From Bromus sterilis (Eukaryota > Streptophyta > Magnoliopsida > Poales > Poaceae): a stretch of 64,000 nt of DNA. The DNA is taken from positions 121,336,270-121,400,269 of the forward strand of contig OX465595.1 in the NCBI GenBank assembly GCA_950022295.1, read 5' to 3'. The first letter of the stretch is position 1; each line of letters starts with the position of its first letter. Positions 22,568-34,300 of this stretch are shown here, one piece after another. The notes below the pieces were generated by a model. That model was not told the DNA's origin. It worked only from the letters and a program-made list of their open reading frames with translations, and did not search any database. A program made the position numbers and the translations under genes.

Positions 22568-23354
22568 TCACTTCATGAGAGGTGAGGCTTTTTGCTCTAT
22601 ATATCGCCGGTTTGTTGGTAACAATTGATCAACCTTGCTGGTAAGCATGTTTTATATAGGGAAAAAGTGGAGCTTGTTATGTTTTCATTTGCTTTAGCTT
22701 TTATTCTCCTTGGTGTACCAAGTTTATATGTTTTTGAAACTTCACAATTCTAATCACTGCCTCAAGTTTTCAGAAAGTTTCGCAGCTTTTTGAACTTCGA
22801 AAAATTCTCAACAGTGAAGTTGTCAAAAAATTCCAGAAAAATTATATTCAAAATTTCCATGCCGGGAGTGACCCAGGGGCACCTGGGGCTGACCAGAGGG
22901 GCCACCAGTGGCCCAGGCGGCCAGCTGGCGAGGCTGGCCCCTAGCCGCGCCCACAGGGCGCCTGGGGCCCACAGAGCAGCCAGCCAGGTAAGTCTTCTTA
23001 CTCCTCCTTCCTCTCTCTCCAAAAACACGAGTTTTGCTCCAGTTCTTGCGTTCTTGCTGTTCTTGGAGGCGATTTTCGATCTCTCTCTACAGCCCATCAT
23101 TTCAGCTAAAATTTTGAGCAAATACTCCCTGGTATGCAACTCCTTCACCCCTCCAATTAGATTTTTTATTGGTGGCCTTATTTGTTAGTATTTAGTAGCT
23201 CTTGGTGCTGTTCATATGAGCTTGCATGCTTGTGTAGAAATTTATTTTCCAAGTTTTGATGCAAGTTTATGCCTTAGGTAAGTGAGTAGAGTAGTTTGCC
23301 TCAACTCACTTTGTTTAATTCCTTGTTTTTGTGAATTGTAATTTTTTTTCAGAA
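22568..23354 (+). other. Leader with LTR-like module and strong intron signals (B)
   Basis: This is non-coding. The block 22,800-22,980 has the same order as the LTR promoter region: CCAGAAAAAT runs, then a GC-rich part with GGCCAGCTGGCG and AGCCGCGCCC. A perfect plant 5' splice site, CCAG|GTAAGT, is at 22,988. A T8 tract and CAG end at 23,352, two bases before the ATG of the next ORF. The predicted intron is 22,988-23,352 (365 bases). Copy A keeps the acceptor and a weaker donor. Confidence 0.55.
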
Positions 23355-24566
23355 ATGAGTTTCTTTGGAAAAGCAAAGGGGTGGCTTGGGAAGAAGAAGC
23401 CCGAGCGCTCCGATAGAGTCACTACAGCTGCAGCTTCACGCTCAGCAGTTAGGGTGAGCTACAATGAAGATCATGTGCCCCTGGAGCTGTTGGAAGACAC
23501 AAATCCAGCATGCGCAATGATGTATCCTTTCGATGATTTTCTTATAGCTGCAGGAATCAAGGAGGAATTTTATGGCCTTTGTGCCAATGCAGGTTTGACA
23601 CGGCTAGCTTTATGCCGTGTGGTGCAATACAAAAAACTTACCTCCTGTTTTGTTAACAGTTTTTGTTATAACCATGATGCTGGAACCGTTGAGTTCAAAC
23701 TTTATAATGATCTCATAACCATGTCTTTGGCATAGTTTTGTGATATAATAGGTGTGCTGAGCGTTGGTCAGACAGCTAAGATGACCATGCAGCCTTCCGG
23801 GCTGAGGACCCTCTTACAGTCCCTTTGCTGCCAGGAGGAGACCGATATTCGGCGCACGAAGATTTCCAGCATCTTGTTTCCACACCTCAGATATTTTGCG
23901 TATTTTGTTGCTAGAGGGGTGTTGGCTCGTGACAACACGAGCAACGGTTCTGCACCAGACTTTGCTATTTATGCGAACGCCCTGTCTGGTAAGAATGAGT
24001 ATAATGTGGGTTCCTTGATTGCTCGGTGCCTTGTTACGAACAGTAACAAGGGCGATTTATATGGTGGCGTTTACGCCACACTTATCCTTGAGTCCCTTGA
24101 GCGCACCCCGCATCTTGATGATGTTCCCTTTTCATACGCTAGTCTCGATCTTACGGCTATGAAGAGACATAAGTTTGTTACCATGACTTCTCAGTTTGCT
24201 AACCTTGATTATATTTTGAGGTTTGAAAGGACTATTACTCGTGAGATCCGTCTACCTGCACCACTTTTGTTTGATAACACTCGCAGGAACGAATGGTCCT
24301 TCAACAAAATTCAGTTCGATGAGTTCTTGGCTAATTACCAGACGCATAACCCCATGGAGGGGGTTGTGCCCGATGAGGAGGAGCATGGTGAGTTCCCACC
24401 TTTCCAGGGAGAGACCTTCACCGAGCATGGCGAGGGATATTCTTCCGCTTGGAGCGCAGGACCTTCCTCATGGGAGGATCCGAGGACTTCGGTGTACGCA
24501 CCGGAGGGCTCATACGACACTTGGACTTACCCTTACCCCGGAGCAGGAGGCTCCTGGGGGCAGTAG
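23355..24566 (+). pseudogene. Second ORF of element B (Athila third-ORF type), one stop
   Basis: It opens M-S-F-F-G-K-A-K and would be 403 codons, broken by a single in-frame TAG at 23,733-23,735 where copy A has CAA. The N-terminal part is basic and then rich in Glu and Asp. The middle is hydrophobic and conserved with A (R-R-T-K-I-S-S, F-A-Y-F-V-A-R-G-V-L-A, S-A-P-D-F-A-I-Y-A-N-A-L). The C-terminal tail is low in complexity, rich in Gly, Ser, Tyr and Pro. I see no transmembrane helix or signal peptide. It resembles the extra ORF of Athila-type elements, whose function is unknown. A retained ORF in a pol-less family suggests it mattered for mobility until recently. Confidence 0.65.
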
Positions 24567-24589
24567 CTGCTACCAACTTAGGCCAAAAG

Positions 24590-24605
24590 CCTAAGCTTGG
24601 GGGAG
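24590..24605 (+). promoter_or_regulatory. Internal polypurine-tract-like sequence (B)
   Basis: AAGCTTGGGGGAG lies about 25 bases after the stop of the second ORF. It is almost identical to the tract just before the 3' LTR (AAGCTTGGGGGG near 26,394) and to 6,349-6,361 in element A. Confidence 0.45.
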
Positions 24606-26406
24606 TACGTTCCCTTCTCACCTTTCCATTGTATTGTCCGTTTTTATTTTGTTTGCTTTGATCTTTTCGAAGTTTTTTCCCATTCTTCTTTGTTCTTTTA
24701 TTTTGCAAAAACAACAAAAACAATTCTCTTTTCTTTTTCTTTCGCTAAATCTTTGAAAAATCCAAAAATATTTTATTTTCTCTCTCTAGTTTGCTTTGTT
24801 GCAAAGTTCAGCTCGAGTCCGCGATGGCATTTTCACTTGATTATATTTCCTACGTTCAATCGTGCAAGCGACAAGGCAGTGACGACGAAGATCGACGAAA
24901 GGGATGCAACAAGGAAAACCGGTATGAACTCTTTTTCTTTCTACTTTTGTACATATGCTTGTACTTATGATATAGAGACCAGCTTGTCGCGACATAGTGC
25001 TATGTTTACAATGCTTGCCCAGTGTTCATGCTTTCCTTGTGGCTAATTCCAAATAGCTAGAGTGCATAATGTGTTGTTGGAATGATTTACATGCATTACA
25101 TTGTTCATAGTTTGGCATACTGAAGTGGTATTTCCCTTTGGAGAATTCTTGGATTGACTTGGCACATGCTTACACATGTTTATGACTGAAAAGTCTACTA
25201 TGCCTTGATGATCTTTGAATTTTAGAATAGTTGTATCATTTTCATGCCTAATTCAATGTTGCTTTGTCGCTCTGCATGATTGTGACTGTTATTTCTCTCT
25301 AGTTGGTCGCTTCCCAGTCTTTTGCTAGCCTTCACTCGCACTAAGCGGATTTCTTCTTGTGCATCCAAAATCCTTGAAACCAGTTTTTCCATACGAGTCC
25401 ACCATACCTTCCTATGTGGTATTTACCGGCTATCCTAACGAAGAATTTCTTGTACCATCTCGAAATTATTCAAAGGCTCTCCTGTTTTGTGCCTCTGCTT
25501 TAGCTCATGAGGAAGTAGTAGGTAATTCATGACCGTCTTATGTTAGCCATGTTTTATTCCGGGATTGCATGTCTAATCTGCAAACCCCCGATACGAGGAG
25601 GGACTGGCATGAGTGCGCCCAGCTCACAAAAGATAATCACAACCAACAAACCCTCCTTCACGCTTTGTCTATGAGAAATCAGAAAACTTTGGCAGTGATA
25701 AACAAAGGAGATTAAGGGGATGTGATCGTCTCCATCTTGGGAGCCGTTCCTCGAAACATGCCTAGCGTAAGAGGCGATTGAGTTGTCTACTAGCATTCGT
25801 TGACAAAGCATGCACCTCCCAAAACACTTTTTATCTCTATTTTCAAAACCAGGAGCTCTGGTACAAGTTTAGTCTTTGCTTCCTCCCATGGGTTTTCAAC
25901 CTTTCCATCAAATTCCACGGTTCGAGAGTCTCCACCTTCTTTCTTCAAAGCACCAACTAGGAGAGCATAATTGTCATTCTGAGTGTAATGTGCATTGTCC
26001 TAAAGTACTACATTGTCTTTTGCATGATTGTGGTATTATTTATTCTGAAGTTCTTCGTTCTAGTCTCCTTTAAAACTCCGGAGGAGTTTCTGCATTTATG
26101 TTTTGCTTCACTCATGGAGGATAGCGAAATACCACTCTAGTATGTTCAAACTTTGTGCATTGTAATCATGTCTTGATTTTCAGTAGCATATTATTTTCTT
26201 TTAGTTGTTTGTGATTGATCACTTGAAAGAAGGATTGCTTCATGCATTGTCCTCATAGCATTGTTTTGATACTTGCTAAATTCTTTTCGTAGTACATGCG
26301 TATATACATCTATTGAAGCAAAAGAGTTTGTCAAAGTTTTCTTTGTTGCGTTCAGTTCGTTGTACTGAATTGCTTGACGACAAGCAATATGCTAAGCTTG
26401 GGGGGT
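24605..26406 (+). other. Non-coding 3' internal tail of element B
   Basis: This is about 1.8 kb without a supported gene. It is collinear with 6,362-8,165 of A and ends in the polypurine tract before the 3' LTR. Confidence 0.65.
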
Positions 26407-27772
26407 TGATACGTCTCAAACGTATCTACTTTTCCAAACACTTTTGCTATTGTTTTTCCCTCATTCTTGCATGATTTGGACGAAACTAACCCAGACTAAC
26501 GATGTTTTCAGCAGAGCTGTCTGTGTGGTTTTATTGTGCGCAGGAAAATGGATTTTTGGACGTCCCAGAAAATTCCTAGAAAAATACCAGAAAATCCACG
26601 CACCTGAAGGAGCCAGATGCCAGAAGTGGGACCAGAGGGGAGCCCAGGGGGCCCCAGGCGCCCCCCCCCCCCTGGCTTGGCCAGGGGTGGGGCCGCGCCC
26701 TCTGGCCGCCTGGGGGACTCCCCCCTCCTTTGGTGCCCTACCGAAGCTCCTATTTATTCCCGTGACGCGAAAACCCCAGAATAGATGTCGTTTTCCCAAT
26801 TCTCATCGCCGAGCCGCCGCCACCCTCTGTTCTTCTCCGGGAGGGCTAATCTGGAGGCTGTTTTAGCCTTCGGAGAGGGGAGATCATCGCCATCATCATC
26901 GCCATCACCACTCCATCATCCCTCCATGACTTCTCCATCCATGTGTGAGTAATTCCCTGTTGTAGGCAAAGGGGATGGTAGGGATTGGATGAGTTAGATC
27001 ATGTAATAGTTTATCAGATTGTTGGGGGCATGTTGCCTATCATCTAGATTGGTGCTTATCATCTTTGTTTCAACTTGTTGCTCTTAATGCTTGTCACTTT
27101 GGGCCCGAGCGCCATGATTTCAGATCTGAACCCTTTGTGTTTTCATGAATATATTTGTGTTCTTGATCCTATCTATGAGTTGTATGCACCTGTTATAGTC
27201 CGGAACTGGAGATTCCAAAGGTGACAGCTTGGGACACCAAAGTGTATTGACTATAATTTGAGGATTCCATGTATCCATTGATTGTTAATGCTTTGTTCCG
27301 GTGCTCTTTGACAGGAGCACCTTAATCTCCATAAGTTCCTTTTGGCCCCGTTCGTAGCGGGATGGTAGGACAAAATATGTTGTGCAAGTTATTATTGCAA
27401 GCACGTACAACTACCTGTGGGATACATGCCTGATGTTTGATTTATGCCTAGATGATATTTTATTTTCTGTGTGCCTTGCCCCGAGTTAAATACATGATGT
27501 ATCTTATCCATGCAGCGCCCAACCATCCATCTCCCTAGACTATAATGTTTTAATTCTGCTGGTTACTAGTTGTTTACTTTTGCTGTTTTATTATTACCGT
27601 TGCTATCATCACTTCCATATCGCAGTTGCTATTAATATATTGTTGCAAGTAAGTGTATCTCAGGTGCGGTGGAATTGACAACTCCACTGTTAAAGCTTGT
27701 GGATATTCTTTGGCTCCCCTTGAGTCGAATCAATAAATTGGGTTATCTTACCCGCGAAGACTATCTCGATCC
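26407..27772 (+). repeat. 3' LTR of element B, right end truncated
   Basis: It begins TGATACGTCTCAAAC and follows the 5' LTR to CTATCTCGATCC, where about 20 final bases are missing. C-family tail sequence begins at once, so the deletion that removed the LTR end also removed part of the surrounding C2 element. A C-run of 12 lies near 26,661. Confidence 0.83.
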
Positions 27773-29770
27773 TCATTGATGTGAGCCTTTCTCACCCTTT
27801 TTGTCTTCATCCTCCACCATATTTATCTCTTTGCCACCCTAAGTGTAAACTCTCGTGCTTACTCTCATCCATTGCATGAGTACTCAAAATATCGAAAAGG
27901 AGTGGATCAAATTGACTTGTACCTGGCTAGTGGTCTTGGGACGAGTCAAGATAAGATTCCAAAGAAGACCAAGTGTGAAACTTTAGTAGATTGAGTTCTC
28001 AACAAAAATACTTTTTTCTCGTATTCCCTATCCCTCTTCTTGCACGCAAACACCATTTGGAGACATTCGAGTCACGGACAGCGAGAGATCTTGCACCTAA
28101 TGTTCTTTTGTTACTTGTTTCAATACTAATATAGACTCTTGCATGTTATGACTTGAATTGAATCACATGCCTTGATTGCTTTACTTTTCAAAGTTCTTAT
28201 ATGGTTGCTAGCATGTCACCAAAGAAATTATGCTTGTTATCATTTACCTACTCGAGGACGAGCAGGAATTAAGCTTGGGGATGTTGATACGTCCCAAAAA
28301 AAAGGACAGACCCAGTGCATAGAAGCTCCCACACAAGGTGGGGTCTGGGGAGGGATTATATGAACCTAGTCTTACCCCTGCTACAGTGCAATGCAGAGAG
28401 GCTGGTTCGAACCAAGGACCCAGTGCATAGATACGTCCCAAACGTATCTATAATTTCTGCTTGCTCCATGCATGTTTTGTGTGATATCGCTATGATCTAG
28501 ATACACTTTCATATACTTTTGATCATATTTGGACTAACCTACTAACTCAGTGCACCCCAGTGCCAGTTTCTGTTTTCTGCTATTTTTCTATTTCAGTTTT
28601 TCCCCATATTAAAAGTGCTCCAAAAATTCGGGAAAATCGGATAAAAAATCAGCGTGAAGGAACCTTTTGGAGTCCCCGAAGGGGGACCAGGTGGGACCCA
28701 CCAGGGGCCCAGGCGACCACCTGGCGCAGCCTAGGGCTTTGCCGCCCCAGGGGGCGCATGGACCCCTGGCTGGCCCCCTTCGCCTGTATATTTCATGTGA
28801 CGTGAAACTTCCGGAGAGAGAACTCTTTTTCCGCGATCTTGCCTCTGTTCCGCCTCCGTCGCGTTTCCAAGATCGGGAGCGCCAGTAGACCTCTTCCCGG
28901 CACCCTGCCGGAGGGAGGATCGACCTCCGGGAGCTTCCCCTCCACCATGGACGCTTCCCGGATGTGCCGTGAGTAGTTTACTTTGGACCATGGGTCCGTG
29001 ATCAGTAGCTATGTGATGTTCTCCTCCTCTCTTTGTTCTTCATGGTTTAGACCTCGTGACCTGCCCTACATGATCGAGGCACACATGTAATCTTTCTGTT
29101 GTTGCTATGCTGAGTTTGATGGGATCTGATGGATTATGAGATTATGTTCCAATTGTGATAGAGTAATATATTTGGTTCTTATCTTTTATATTTTTGTTCC
29201 TAAGTAATTATTGCATGTTCTCCGTTGCTGTTTATTGCTTTGGCCGAGTAGTAGGTAGTAACTCCAGGAGGGAACGTTATGCTCGATTGTGGATTCATGC
29301 CCCCTGATGACACGCTTGAGTGACAGAAACATGAGTCTAGGGGACATGTTGTTGCCACAAGGGGGAAAACAACAGTGCTTGTAACCGCGGTTGCAAGTAT
29401 TGTTTACTTTACGCAAAGTGCTTTTTAATGCAGTTGTCTGTTGCTTTAGGTTTACACTTTGGGTGGGGCTCGCAACTTAATATACCAACGAGATGTTCTG
29501 GATAGATATCTCAAGGTGGATGATTAGTAGTAGATGCAGTTGGATTTCGATCTACTTATTTTGGCGTACTGCCCATGCTATTGAGCCTCTTCCTTTCTTT
29601 GTAGCATAGTTATCATTGCGGTGCATTTATAATCCTGTCAATTGCCCGTCTGTAATTTGTTTACCTCGCATAGAAGTTTTATCGTCTTTTGGGAGAGAGA
29701 CGTCACTACTGAACATCACGGGACCCCGGTCCATATTCTCATCATTGTTTACACGCTTATTTACTTTTCC
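27773..29770 (+). mobile_element. Element C2, 3' piece: tail and 3' LTR
   Basis: 27,773-28,284 matches the reverse complement of C1 at about 14,039-14,560, ending in AAGCTTGGGGATGT before the LTR. The LTR begins at 28,285 with TGATACGTCCC, is interrupted by a SINE (28,299-28,429), and is collinear with the C1 LTRs to about 29,770, where it is cut short. It shares the GC-rich block (28,680-28,780) with the other LTRs of the group. Confidence 0.7.
28286..28442 (-). mobile_element. Au-like SINE, 5'-truncated, in the C2 LTR
   Basis: The SINE is 28,299-28,429, flanked by the 13-bp duplication GATACGTCCCAAA at 28,286-28,298 and 28,430-28,442. On the minus strand it starts near a polymerase III B-box (GGTTCGAACC at 28,404-28,413) and continues GCATTGCACTGTAGCAGGGG, then GGGGTCTGGGGAGGG in complement, ending in a short T tract. 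This matches my recollection of the 3' part of the Au SINE of wheat and goatgrass. The A-box part is missing, so this copy is truncated. Confidence 0.7.
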
Positions 29771-31243
29771 TCCTTAATAAGAGAAAAATTCTTTGGAATA
29801 TGATTTTGAGATTTCAAAAGGATAATATGGCAATCAAGTGTGGGTGCAATAACAACAATTTCATGCTTAACTTATGGAACTATAGCAAGTTCTTCTCTGT
29901 AAGCATCATCCATAGAGGCATCAGGGCCATCAACAAAGCAAGTATCAAGTTCTTCAGAAAGGGATATTTCAAGTGAGTCCTCGGAATCATAGGATTCCAC
30001 ATCATAGCAATCATTAGCCTCTTCTTGGGCAGCAAACATTTTGTTTTTAAAATCCTCAATATAATCATTGCAAATATAATTCTCAAAGCAATAAGCAAGG
30101 ACTGCAAAGTTTTCAGACTTGTGAATAGTATCGTAATACTTTTCAATCAAAGAAGCATTCTCAAAAGCACCCTTAAAAGCAACAAACTCTTCAATCTCTT
30201 CAACATCAAAGTAATCATAAACACATTTAGCATAACAAGATAGGATCTCATTTTCATTAAACTCACATTGGAAAGGAAGGTGGTTATGATCTATATTAGA
30301 ACAACAAGTAAATCATAAATGTGTCATAAAGATTCAGCATAGCAATAAGAAGTATGTATTTGATCCAATAAGTGTTTACCTTTCTGAGATAAGCGGTGTC
30401 ACGTATAATGAGCATGCTCATGCAATGATTTTCCCTCAACCTAGTCGGTTGGGTTTTTAGCGCGAGCACAAATTGATCGAAGACTATCCAATTGAAACAT
30501 GTCTATCCTACCGTATTTTGGTGGTTCCACACCCATGGTAAACATAGCATCAGTAGACAGAGAGACAAAGACAAAAGGTAGCAACTATTTTTTTTGGTTT
30601 TTCATATAAGAGACTCAAAAGGAAAAACTAGAAAGTAAACTAACAAGAATAAAAAGCAAAGGTAAAAGATAGTGTGCCAAGGGGGACTACTCACGGCACA
30701 CCCAGAAGCGCTCATGGTGATGGAGAAGCTCCCGGAGGTCAATCGTCTCTCCGATAGGGTGCCGAAAAGGGTCTTCTGGCGCTCCCAATCTCGGGATCAC
30801 GACGGGCGGCCACGGAATAGAGGTGAAAATCGTGATGCGGGGTCTCTCTCGAGGGTTTCTGGAACGAGGTGTAAATATAGGCCGAAGGGGGGCCTCAGGG
30901 GTGGCCCCATCCACCCGGGCGCCCACCTGGCGCGGCCTAGAGTGGTACCGCGCCCCCTAGCCTCCTGGGGGGTCGCCCCCCTCCGTCTCTCCTTCGTCTT
31001 CCGGAAAATTTCATTGCGCTGATTTTTTATATATTTTTCTTGGAATTTTTTGGGCTCTGTAAATATGGGTCAAAACCTGCAATTCACAGACATTAGCAGA
31101 CAGAAACTGGCACTGGGTGGACTAACTTAGTAGGTTAGTCCTAATATGTGTAAAAATTTATGAAATTGTAGCAAAACACATAGAAAAATCACCCAAATTA
31201 GCATGAAACAAGAAGAAATTATAGATACGTTTGGGACGTATCA
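29771..31243 (-). mobile_element. Inverted C-type fragment: gag relic and partial LTR
   Basis: On the minus strand the order is partial LTR (30,676-31,243, starting at 31,243 with TGATACGTCCC), gag leader (about 30,560-30,676, matching C1 18,235-18,340) and gag relic (29,872-30,296). The second half of the LTR and the PBS are deleted at 30,676. Sequence 30,300-30,550 is unassigned. The fragment faces the C2 LTR, giving an inverted pair of C-type ends. Confidence 0.6.
29872..30296 (-). pseudogene. gag N-terminal relic of the inverted C-type fragment
   Basis: This is a minus-strand open stretch with an acidic, Cys- and Tyr-containing protein (motifs F-E-N-Y-I-C-N-D-Y, E-S-Y-D-S-E-D-S-L-E). The longest ATG-started part is 92 codons at 29,872-30,150, and similar coding sequence continues upstream to about 30,296. 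It looks like the acidic N-terminal portion of gag in C-type elements. No enzyme domain is present. Confidence 0.4.
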
Positions 31244-31318
31244 GCGCACAACCAGAGTTTCGTACGCGACTAGAACGCAATACGTGGTGACTTCTGGATG
31301 CACCAAATTGACCTCTAT
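31244..31318. other. Short unassigned spacer
   Basis: These 75 bases lie between the end of a C-type LTR and element D. The sequence continues at 45,500 after D, across the near-duplicate TCTAT and TCTAC. I see nothing recognisable in it. Confidence 0.4.
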
Positions 31319-34300
31319 TGTCAGAACCCTCTGTTAGGTAATGTGCTAGGATCAAAGTCATCTTGCATCATGTTAAAAATTTCAAAGGAAGTCATTGAAA
31401 TCAAATTCAAAAGCAAAATGGGAGAAGGAACCCCCCCCCCCAGATGAATTAATTCAAAAGGACAGAAATAAATCTTCTCCAAAAATTCATGTTTGATTTT
31501 TGAAAAGTCTTATAAATGAGTGTGATCACATATCAAGTGATGTGGGACCCATCCCATGCTCATGGATTTTTCAAATATTCAAACAGTGCCTTGGAATTAA
31601 TCAAAAACCCCTATTTGATTTAAAGTTCAAATTATTTGAATTTTAAAAATGTTCAAACTTTACAAGTGGCTAGCCTAGTATTTTGTGAAGCCACATAAAA
31701 AGTTTCAGCATTTAATAAAATGCCTAGCTATTTAATTAGCACAGCAAAACAAAAGTACAGAAAAGAAAACAGAAAGAAAAAAAGGAAAACACTTTCCTGG
31801 CGCCCAGGCGAGGGCAGCCCAGCCAGCCCACCCGGCCCACCAGGGGCAGCAGGGTCTTCTTCCCCCTCCCGCGCCTCCAAGCTGCTCGGTGGAATACCCA
31901 CAAGCTAGCCGAGCACGCCGTGGACACCACCTCGACGCCTTCGAGCTTCCAGGCCTCCCCAGGACTGCAAAGCGCGCCTGGAGACGCCCTGGAGCACGCC
32001 AAGTCCATTTCCCCCCTCCTGGCTCGCTCTCCACTTCCCCCTCGCCGAATTCTTCCTCCACCCGAGCGCCGTCGTCGCCATGCCGTGAAGAACTCGTGGC
32101 CAGCGTCGTCCCCGAGCCATGCCAAGGTGTCCATCGCCTCCGCCGTCCTCGACTACGTCACCGTGCACAAGGAATCGTCCCGAGGAGCTTTGTAGCCGTC
32201 GTCCCCTTCATCGCCTTCGTCTCCGGCCGCCGCGAGTCGTCCTCGAATTCCGGCCAACTCCGAGCTTCCCCGAGCCCGCTAGCCATCCCGTCGCATTTGT
32301 GGTGAGCTTCTGCTCCTTTCCCCTAAACTAGCGCCCTCCCTATCGTTCTCTATCCACGGCCGCCATGAACGCTGAAGCTTGCCGCCGCCACAGTTGAAGT
32401 CGAGGTCGCCGTCGTGCCCTTTTGGCTCAACTAGCGCGCGCAGCATCATCCCCTTGCTCTCAGCTCTCGTTTGCACCACGCCGCGGTCAAAATGCTGCTC
32501 TAGAGCGCGAAACCGACGCAGCCCTAGCCACGGCCGCCGCCAAACTCGACGTCGACGTTGCTCCGCTGACCCCCTGACGCTCTGGCCAGGTCCAATCGAC
32601 GCGGACGACGACGCTGCACCCGTTGGTGGTCTCCGTTCGTGCTCCCGTGCCCGTTTGCAGGATTTCGGCGTGAACAGGACCTCGCCGGCGACGAGCTCGC
32701 CATTAGGGCTTAACCCCTGAGCTAATTACCCTGGCCCCACCCCCCAGTCTCACTGCCATGTGGGCCCAAGGCCACACTTAACCCCCTGGTTAAGTTTAAA
32801 TCGAATTAAACCGGTTTAATTAACACCCAGAGGATGACCAGTGGGTCCCCCTTGTCAGTGCCCCCCTGACGCCAGCATTGCATCACAGTGACGCAATAAG
32901 TCTTTTTCCAGAATAAAAAGAAATCAAGAAATTCCAGAAAAGGCAGAAATTACCCCAAACTTTGGAAATTCATAGAAAATTCATATTAACTCCAAATTTA
33001 ACAACTAATATATAAAAAATAATCAGGAGAAAATAAGCTATCCAAATATCGAAATTTCAACCATGTTTGAGTTGAATTTAAAATGTGACCAGTAGCATTT
33101 TCTATTTGGTTTAAATGGAATTAAATCAAATTCTTTTCAAATGCTTTTGCATTTTGAACCATAGCAACATACCACATTATACTTGAACTTCAGGGGCATA
33201 TCATACACATTTCAAAATGATTTAACTTGATCAAACAATGTCATATGCAACTTGGCTAAATTGAATTCAAATTGGATTTTGAATTTACAATTCAATTTGC
33301 AATATACTCCATTTAAATGGAATTGCCTCACACATCAGAAACATATACATCAAGTTTCAACCTTCAACCATGTGATTGTGCATTGTATTTACTTTGCTTC
33401 CTTGTTTGTTGTTTGTCGAGTAGAGGTGGAACCGGAACAGGAGGCAGCCCCCTTCGTTGAAGATTCCGAGACTGAACCTCATCAGCAAGGCAAGCAAACC
33501 CCCATTGATCATGTCGATAAAATCCCACTTCCCTCTCATGTCTCGCTTATGCATTGTATAGGATGATTACCATGCTACGTTTCTACTGCATAGATGAACC
33601 CATTCCTTTGCATGACCTATCATTTGTCACAGTAGTAAGCAAACCACAATCCTAGCAAATGTAGGAGTTGATTGATATCATGTGGCCCCTGCAAATGTTA
33701 CTGCTTATTGCATGCTTAGAGTGATAAAGTGATGTTACTATTATGTGAGATGGGATGGTAGTGATCATGATGATGTTGGTGGAAAGGTCTTAGTGAATCT
33801 ACCCTAATACAAGGTGAACGATGAGAGGCTGTGTAGGAGTACACGGTGGGTTGTCTCGTTGAACACCGCCCTAAGTCCGAGTTCTTGTGTAGTGATCCAA
33901 GATGAAGAGTACAACCACACATTGGGCTCACTGACCCCTCTCAACCTATTAACTCATCCCTTTCGATGTCCAGATGTCGCAATAGTTCAGAGTTCTGGTA
34001 GGTTTGTGGCCTGGCTGCTAAGTGAGAGAACGGCTCACCCGAGACTGGCTTATGCACCACGCACACATCACTTGGGTCCGCTTCGGTAAACCGGCCGGGT
34101 TCACGATAGTGGTAGCCAACCCAGGTAGGCGGCTTTCTTGGACTAGATAGGCTATGAGGTAGCAGTTGTGGTGAGCATCCTCGCCGACACTTCTTGAACG
34201 GTGTCGAGTACAAAGGCGGTAACTGATGATCATGTGTGTGTAGCGGTACACCCCTGCAGGGTTAGCAAAACTATTCGAATAGCCGCGTCCGCGGTTATGG

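Larger units (their letters stand above)
10778..27772 (+). mobile_element. Element B: pol-less Athila-like LTR element, host of C1
   Basis: It has a 5' LTR at 10,778-12,156, a PBS, and gag split by C1 at 12,370-20,053. The rest of gag-protease runs to 22,567, then a leader with splice signals, the second ORF 23,355-24,566, a non-coding tail and a 3' LTR at 26,407-27,772. Without C1 the native length is about 9.3 kb. The last ~20 bases of the 3' LTR are missing, so no target duplication can be checked. It has the same plan as element A and again no reverse transcriptase or integrase. It lies inside C-family sequence on both sides. Confidence 0.8.

Noticed and set aside
31732..32305. Long GC-rich ORFs on both strands in the D LTR (and the copies at 41,818-42,391)
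   Set aside because: They occur in both LTRs, overlap in several frames, have low-complexity Ser/Pro/Arg composition and show no family. High GC content alone explains the open frames.
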